Origin: Afipia massiliensis
Lineage (GTDB): Bacteria > Pseudomonadota > Alphaproteobacteria > Rhizobiales > Xanthobacteraceae
Assembly (NCBI RefSeq): GCF_014203115.1
Contig: NZ_JACHIJ010000011.1
Location: 18,850-82,849 of the forward strand
Direction: 5' to 3'
Length of the DNA stretch: 64,000 bases
The translations under genes were made by a program, and so were the position numbers. The notes beneath the pieces are model-generated. The model was not told the DNA's origin and did not search any database. It was given only the letters and a program-made list of their open reading frames with translations. Below, piece after piece: positions 59,210 through 64,000 of this stretch. The first letter of the stretch is position 1; each line of letters starts with the position of its first letter.

Positions 59210-60022
59210 ATGACAGTGATTGACGTCTGGGCGCAAATTACCACAGAGCGCATGGCGCAGAGTGCCTGGCTAGAGCCGCTGATGCGTTGGAATGGCCGAT
59301 CTGGTGAGCTACTTTCAACTAATGTTGAGCAAACCATCCAAGCGATGGATGCAGCCGGCGTCGATATCGCCTTGTTGTCTGCGTGGCATGGTCCCGAGGG
59401 CTCGCTTATCAGCAACGAGGAAGTCGCCGAGCAGATCGACGTGGCTCCAGATAGATTTCGAGGCCTGGCGACGGTGCCGCTTGATAATCCCATGGAGAGT
59501 GTTCGTGAAATCCGACGGTGGGTCGATGGAAAAACATTCGTGGGTGTTCGCGTTGCGCCATGGCTTTGGAATCTGCCTCCAAATCATCGTTACTACTATC
59601 CGGTCTTCGCTGCGTGTGTGGATGTCGGCGTTCCATTCTGCACGCAGATTGGCCACACGGGGCCACTGAAAAGATCCGAGACTGGCCGCCCCATTCCCTA
59701 CCTCGAAGACGTGCTTCTAGATTTCCCCGAACTTGTTGTTGTTGGTGGACACGTTGGTTTCCCGTGGCTCGATGAACTGACGAGTCTCGCGGTCAAGTTT
59801 CCGAATTTTTATGTCGATACATCGGCATATGCGTTGCATCGCCTACCACCGGCCTTTGTCGATTGGATGAAGGGGCCGGGAAGAGCAAGGGCAATGTTCG
59901 GAACCAACTGGCCAATGATCTCCTTTGAAAAGTGTCTGGCCGGTTTGGGCGCGCTGGGCCTTTCGCCACGGGATCAGGAAGCCTTCCTTTCCGGGAACGC
60001 GCGCCGGGTGTTTGGACTGTAG
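59210..60022 (+). CDS. Amidohydrolase-family protein with altered metal site
   Basis: A 270-aa TIM-barrel protein related to the ACMSD/amidohydrolase-2 group: 'GVDIALLSAWHGPEGSLISNEEVAEQI', 'VPFCTQIGHTGPLKR', 'VVVGGHVGFPWLDELTSLA' and 'ARAMFGTNWPMISFEKC'. Most relatives begin 'IDxHxH' with two metal-binding His; here it reads 'VIDVWAQIT'. The final Asp of FGTDWP is Asn. A branch with 'IDVWAQ' is common in actinobacteria and proteobacteria, so the change may be functional. AAGGA precedes the ATG. Confidence 0.88.
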   Translation: MTVIDVWAQITTERMAQSAWLEPLMRWNGRSGELLSTNVEQTIQAMDAAGVDIALLSAWHGPEGSLISNEEVAEQIDVAPDRFRGLATVPLDNPMESVREIRRWVDGKTFVGVRVAPWLWNLPPNHRYYYPVFAACVDVGVPFCTQIGHTGPLKRSETGRPIPYLEDVLLDFPELVVVGGHVGFPWLDELTSLAVKFPNFYVDTSAYALHRLPPAFVDWMKGPGRARAMFGTNWPMISFEKCLAGLGALGLSPRDQEAFLSGNARRVFGL

Positions 60023-60149
60023 GGGCGCTGTTTTCAGGAGAAAGCGATCCGAAAGGGGCACACTGCGTGCATTCTGACTTGAGCGAAGGCAGAAATATCT
60101 CGTCACCTCAATACCGGTTTCTGCGGATCTAATGCATACCCTCCCGCGT

Positions 60150-60671
60150 TCATGACTCCTGCGTGAAAGGTGAAGCTTTTAGCGACATTTGCATATAGAT
60201 AAGATCCAGCCATCGATCGTACTTTCTTCCTACTTGGGGAAGCCTTCCTACTTGCTTGAATCCCAAGGAGCTGTGGAGGGAAATCGATGCGCCGTTTGCC
60301 GCATCGATAGCGGCAACGACAGCGTGGACGTTGCATTGCTGCGCCCTCTGTAGTAGCGACACCATCAGAGCGCGTCCAATTCCGCGTCGATGCAGAGTGT
60401 TGTCGACAAATACTGAATTTTCTTTTGTATGTCGGTATCCGTCCAGCGGGCGAAAATCTGACAAGGCAGCGTATCCCGCAACTTTTCCATCTAATTCGCA
60501 AATGATAACGGGCAGATTTTTTTCGATTCTTATGTTGATCCACTCTTCTCGCCCGAGCAAGTCGGAAGGTTGATCTGACCAAACGGCGGTTGTCTCGAGA
60601 ACAGCTTGATTGAATATCGGTAAGATGGCTGCAGCGTCGGAGAGCGTTGCCTTGCGTATTAAAAGCGCCAT
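60150..60671 (-). CDS. GNAT acetyltransferase (phosphinothricin-acetyltransferase-like)
   Basis: A 173-aa enzyme: 'IRKATLSDAAAILPIFNQAVLETTAVW', 'VAGYAALSDFRPLDGYRHT' and 'VFVDNTLHRRGIGRALMVSLLQRAQ' (acetyl-CoA loop) and 'SLHSSLGFKQVGRLPQVGRKYDRWLD'. The motif layout is that of PAT/YncA-type N-acetyltransferases of amino-acid analogues. The ATG at 60671 has AAGGAA five bases upstream. Confidence 0.9.
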   Translation of the reverse strand: MALLIRKATLSDAAAILPIFNQAVLETTAVWSDQPSDLLGREEWINIRIEKNLPVIICELDGKVAGYAALSDFRPLDGYRHTKENSVFVDNTLHRRGIGRALMVSLLQRAQQCNVHAVVAAIDAANGASISLHSSLGFKQVGRLPQVGRKYDRWLDLIYMQMSLKASPFTQES

Positions 60672-61302
60672 AGTAGTTCCTTTAGCCAACCCTGAACGGC
60701 GTGCAACCGTTGACTCGTGCACCTGATATGCTTCGACTGACCAATCAAACGGAGGAGCGGGTTCTTCGCTTGCCATAACGTTCTGAAAGAACCGATGGTA
60801 TCTGAAATTACGATACGATGCGGTAGTATTACAATTTCGAGTTCTTGATGTCTGGCTTCAGCACGGTCAAATTCGCTCAGTCCGAAACGACGAAAGTCTC
60901 CGCAAATCTTCGCGGCTCGTCCAAGATGTTATTTCAGATGTCTTCCTACCGTTGTGTCACGTTGCAGCTGGCTTTGCACTTGAGCATGCAAGGTTGCGAG
61001 CTTGATTTCGCGTTTCTGAAGTATGACTTCAAAATTATCTGATTATGAAAGTAGCGCGAGTCGAGTAGTTGATCGACAAGTGTGCCGTACACAATTTGCC
61101 CGGCTGTGGCATTCTGCATCATGAGCATCTAAATCGTTAGCCGGTCGATGGCCGGTTCCGGGACGTTGACCGTCTGGCCGGAGCTTTGCCGCGAGAGCTA
61201 CCGTGAGTCAGTTAAGTGCCGTTTGCGTAAGAATCTGGATGCTGACTGGGGGCAGGGTGTGTCGCTGTAAGCGTGCCCTAGTCTTACAGGAAGGGGGCCG
61301 AA
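60672..61302. other. Gap before the chemoreceptor gene
   Basis: No gene supported; small frames at 60845-61042 and 60946-61128 lack motifs. The stretch probably holds the promoter of the chemoreceptor gene. Confidence 0.4.
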
Positions 61303-62991
61303 TTGCTGAACAAGCTATCGATCCGAGCAAAGTTGTGGAGTCTTGTCATTGCTGCGGCGATAGCTGTTAGTTGCATCGCCGCTACCAGCTTATGGCTCAG
61401 CTATCAACGAATGTACCAGGATAGACTGGGTACGTTGCGAGCTGTAGTCGGAGTCGGTTATAGCCTCGCCGAGAAATTCGAGCAGGAAGTCATTGCAGGC
61501 CGGTTGACGCGTGAAGAAGCTCAATCAAGCTTCAAGGAAGCAATGCTTGCGATCAGGTATGCTGGCGAGGAATATCTGTTTGCTCACACCTACGATCTCG
61601 TTGGCTTTGCTCATCCGAACCCTCGACTGATGGGTAAGGATGTATCGGGCATCAGAGATTCAAGAGGCGTTCCAATTGTGCCAGCCCTTTGGCAGATCGT
61701 TAAGGATCGTCAGGGCGAAGGTAGCTATGCGTATGACTGGCCATTACATGCGGGCGGTTCTCAGACAGCCGTTAAACTCACATATGCAAAGAGCTTTGTG
61801 CCCTGGAACATTTTGATCGGAACGGGCGTCTTCATTGACGATATTCGATCTGATTTCACCGCAATGATTTGGAAGGTCGTTGGCCTTTTTTCGCTGCTCG
61901 CACTTCCTGCAATTGGGCTCATTGCGCTGGTTGGGGGAACTGTGAGTGCGAGAATCCAGGGCGTCGCGGCAAAGATGCAGAGTCTCGCGGATGGAAATTT
62001 TTCTATTGAATTACCAGAGGTCGAACACGTTGATGAGATTGGGCAAATGACGCGCGCGGTTAAGATCTTCCGGGATAGAATGGTCGAAGGAGAGCGGCTG
62101 CGAGAGGAGCGCGAGGGCCTAAAGGCCCGCTCCGCGAATCAACGCAAATTGGATATGTGCAAGCTCGCCGATGATTTCGAGGGCACCGTCGGTGAGATTA
62201 TCCGGACCGTATCTTCATCGGCGATTAAGCTGGAGATGTCTGCGGGAACGTTGACCATCACGGCTGATCGGTCACAAGAACTGACGACAACGGTGGCGTC
62301 TGCTTCAGAAGAAGCCTCCGTGAATGTACAATCTGTAGCATCTGCTGCTGAGGAAATAGCGTCGTCAGTTATCGAGATCAGCCGTCAAGTTCAAGAGTCT
62401 GCGCGAATCGCCAATGCAGCAGTGGACCAGGCGCAATTGACTGATGTTCAAGTTGGCAAAATGGCAGACGCAGCGGCCAGAATCGGAGAGGTGGTCAACT
62501 TGATTAGTTCGATCGCAGCCCAGACTAAGCTACTCGCTCTAAATGCCACAATTGAAGCCGCTCGCGCGGGCGAGGCGGGCCAAGGGTTCGCAGTCGTCGC
62601 AGCCGAAGTCAAGGAATTGGCCGAGCAGACCGCCAGGGCCACAGAAGAGATCAGCGGCCATGTAGACGGCATTCAGCAGGCGACAGGCGGTTCTGTTGTT
62701 GCGATTAAGGAAATTGGACAAACGATTGCTAAGATCGCGGAAATCTCATCCTTTGTCGCGTCTGCAGTAGAGGAACAGGGCGCGGCAACGCAAGACATCT
62801 CTCGAAGTGTACAGGAGGCGGCGCAAGGGACTGTACAAGTGTCGTCAAACATTATCGATGTAAAGCGAGGTGCGGTCGAGACCGGGGCTGCTTCATTAGA
62901 GGTTTTATCTGCCGCTCGGTCGCTATCCGAATTTAGCTCGCGGCTAAACGTGGAGGTAGATCAATTCTTGATTTCCGTGCGCTCTGCCTAA
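61303..62991 (+). CDS. Methyl-accepting chemotaxis protein with single Cache sensor
   Basis: A 562-aa inner-membrane receptor. Membrane helix 1 (~12-33), periplasmic sCache domain (~35-185, with '[24 protein letters not shown]' and '[23 protein letters not shown]'), helix 2 (~190-212), HAMP (~213-265) and a long coiled-coil signalling domain with the hairpin '[26 protein letters not shown]'. No C-terminal CheR/CheB pentapeptide is present. Such Cache domains often sense small organic acids. The start is TTG at 61303 behind AAGGGGG. It may guide the cell to compounds degraded by the neighbouring genes. Confidence 0.95.
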   Translation: MLNKLSIRAKLWSLVIAAAIAVSCIAATSLWLSYQRMYQDRLGTLRAVVGVGYSLAEKFEQEVIAGRLTREEAQSSFKEAMLAIRYAGEEYLFAHTYDLVGFAHPNPRLMGKDVSGIRDSRGVPIVPALWQIVKDRQGEGSYAYDWPLHAGGSQTAVKLTYAKSFVPWNILIGTGVFIDDIRSDFTAMIWKVVGLFSLLALPAIGLIALVGGTVSARIQGVAAKMQSLADGNFSIELPEVEHVDEIGQMTRAVKIFRDRMVEGERLREEREGLKARSANQRKLDMCKLADDFEGTVGEIIRTVSSSAIKLEMSAGTLTITADRSQELTTTVASASEEASVNVQSVASAAEEIASSVIEISRQVQESARIANAAVDQAQLTDVQVGKMADAAARIGEVVNLISSIAAQTKLLALNATIEAARAGEAGQGFAVVAAEVKELAEQTARATEEISGHVDGIQQATGGSVVAIKEIGQTIAKIAEISSFVASAVEEQGAATQDISRSVQEAAQGTVQVSSNIIDVKRGAVETGAASLEVLSAARSLSEFSSRLNVEVDQFLISVRSA

Positions 62992-63208
62992 GCATTGAGC
63001 GAAGGAATATACCTCACTGCATTGTCGAGAAGAGGTCATTGAGCAGCGAGCTGATCCAGATTCAGTATCGGCACATGACGCAGCACATGGCTTCTTTCAC
63101 GCCATTGCCGGCGCCCAAGGACAACAACGAAGCGATAGTCGTATGACATTAGTTGCGTCAAAGGCGTGGCGAAATGACAACCGGCCGATTTCTCGTGGAG
63201 AGTGCCTT
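62992..63208. other. Short gap
   Basis: Nothing identified apart from a longer in-frame extension of the next gene from 63143, which has no strong ribosome binding site. Confidence 0.35.
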
Positions 63209-63820
63209 ATGAATGATCCGTCCGCAAAGAACGCAATCGAATTTTGGTTCGAGTATGGCAGCGTATATAGCTATCTGAGCGTCATGCGGATCGAAGGCGA
63301 GGCGGCGCGTCGAGATGTTAAGGTGATATGGAAGCCGTTTTTGCTCGGGGCGATCTTTCAATCTGTCGGCTTCAAGGTAAACCCTTTCGTAGAGCAACTG
63401 GAAAAACGCTCTTACGTGCTTCAAGATGTGCCGCGTCAATGCAAAAAATATGGACTTAAATGGTTGCAGCCGAGCACATTTCCCCGCTCTGGTGTGCTGC
63501 CATTACGCGTCGCGCTGTTAGGTGTTGATAAGCCTTGGATCGGAGAATTCAGTCGCAGAGTTATGGAGCTCAACTACGCGCTGGATAAGGACATCAACGA
63601 ACCTGAAATCTTAGCTCCGGTTTTGACGGATCTCGGGCTATCGGCTTCCGAGATACTAGAACAAGCCAAAGCGGAGTCCACAAAGAGTATGTTACGCGAA
63701 CAAACCGAGCAGGCGCGCAAAAACGGCATCTTTGGCGCGCCGACGTTTTTGATCGGAAAAGAAGTGTTCTGGGGTAATGATCGTCTCGATGACGCGTTTC
63801 AGTTTGCCTCGAGTTCGTGA
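63209..63820 (+). CDS. 2-hydroxychromene-2-carboxylate isomerase (GST-kappa/DsbA fold)
   Basis: A 203-aa enzyme: 'IEFWFEYGSVYSYLSVMRIEGEAARRDVKVIWKPFLLGAIFQ' is the classic N-terminus with the catalytic Ser in YGSVYSY, and 'GIFGAPTFLIGKEVFWGNDRLDD' is the end block. It isomerises an aromatic ring-fission product in naphthalene-type degradation, using glutathione. GGAG eight bases before the ATG at 63209 is preferred over 63143. It stands alone but fits the aromatic-degradation theme. Confidence 0.9.
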   Translation: MNDPSAKNAIEFWFEYGSVYSYLSVMRIEGEAARRDVKVIWKPFLLGAIFQSVGFKVNPFVEQLEKRSYVLQDVPRQCKKYGLKWLQPSTFPRSGVLPLRVALLGVDKPWIGEFSRRVMELNYALDKDINEPEILAPVLTDLGLSASEILEQAKAESTKSMLREQTEQARKNGIFGAPTFLIGKEVFWGNDRLDDAFQFASSS

Positions 63821-63905
63821 AGTCAAAGGTAGGGCATTCGGAGTGCGTCGCAGCTTGGGAGACAACTATGCCGATTCGTGTCGAGCGCCGTGATCGAGTG
63901 CTAAC

Positions 63906-64000
63906 TGACCTGCACCCCTGAAACGCCCTCGATTTTGAGTTAGGATTTCTGTTCTCCAGCCAGGAGACAGACGATGCGTAAGAGCAGGTTTACCGAAGAG
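63906..64000 (+). mobile_element. 5' end of an IS3-family element with start of orfA
   Basis: TGACCTGCACCCCTGAAACG at 63906 resembles the terminal inverted repeat of IS3-family elements of the IS407 type. CAGGAG then precedes an ATG at 63974, whose nine visible codons read MRKSRFTEE, the start of an IS3 transposase subunit A. The element continues beyond the window. Its second end and any target duplication cannot be seen. Confidence 0.82.

Overview
The window looks like chromosomal DNA of an alphaproteobacterium from the Bradyrhizobium / Rhodopseudomonas / Afipia / Nitrobacter group. The evidence is the codon usage, a ROSE-type RNA thermometer in front of an hsp20 gene, several small proteins typical of that group (DUF6894, DUF3551, FPASDPPS-motif and 65-aa 'ADEQDWLDG' proteins) and the mix of gene families. 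No tRNA, rRNA or CRISPR array was seen. Assignments come from reading motifs by eye; no database search was possible.

Region 1 (about 1-26 kb) is a stress and envelope region rich in small proteins and gene relics. It holds hsp20 behind its thermometer, a PtsN-like protein, Rnk, MgtC, an AdoMet decarboxylase-spermidine synthase pair, a ferritin-like DUF892 protein, the large catalase KatE, the osmoregulated periplasmic glucan pair OpgG/OpgH, a cold-shock protein, two PRC-barrel proteins, a Nudix hydrolase, a MerR/DUF3237 divergent pair and an HU-like protein. Between them lie broken genes: a sorbosone dehydrogenase, a cytochrome oxidase subunit I fragment with two stop codons, a frameshifted DUF3551 protein, an IS5-type transposase remnant and a GFA-family fragment.

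Region 2 (26-35 kb) has two compact operons. One combines a thioesterase, two DUF1330 proteins, a RidA-fold protein lacking the catalytic arginine, a GlpC/HdrD-like Fe-S protein and a Crp/Fnr regulator. The other pairs a tautomerase with a RidA-like protein next to a MarR gene, with matching palindromes in front of both. An MFS transporter follows, beside the stump of a LysR gene.

Region 3 (35.7-47 kb) is a catabolic cluster: TetR, epoxide hydrolase, crotonase and quinone oxidoreductase face acyl-CoA dehydrogenase, a solitary ABC-type binding protein, SDR, acyl-CoA ligase, an alpha-methylacyl-CoA racemase, a second crotonase and a metallo-beta-lactamase hydrolase. The racemase points to activation and beta-oxidation of a 2-methyl-branched or terpenoid-like acid, possibly reached through an epoxide. 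No thiolase or transport permease is present.

Region 4 (47-64 kb) is a looser catabolic/accessory stretch with several LysR- or HxlR-controlled units (dienelactone hydrolase, crotonase, PEP mutase-like lyase, antibiotic-biosynthesis-monooxygenase-fold proteins, NTF2-like protein, tautomerase, amidohydrolase, 2-hydroxychromene-2-carboxylate isomerase) and a chemoreceptor. Pseudogenes (cupin, NTF2-like, DUF1330, PNPOx-like) and a deleted copy of the MerR/DUF3237 region mark ongoing decay. The window ends inside an IS3-family element. Dispersed 37-38 bp tandem units occur at 31.1, 35.4 and 55.3 kb, and a near-identical 387-bp block occurs at 12.1 and 30.4 kb.
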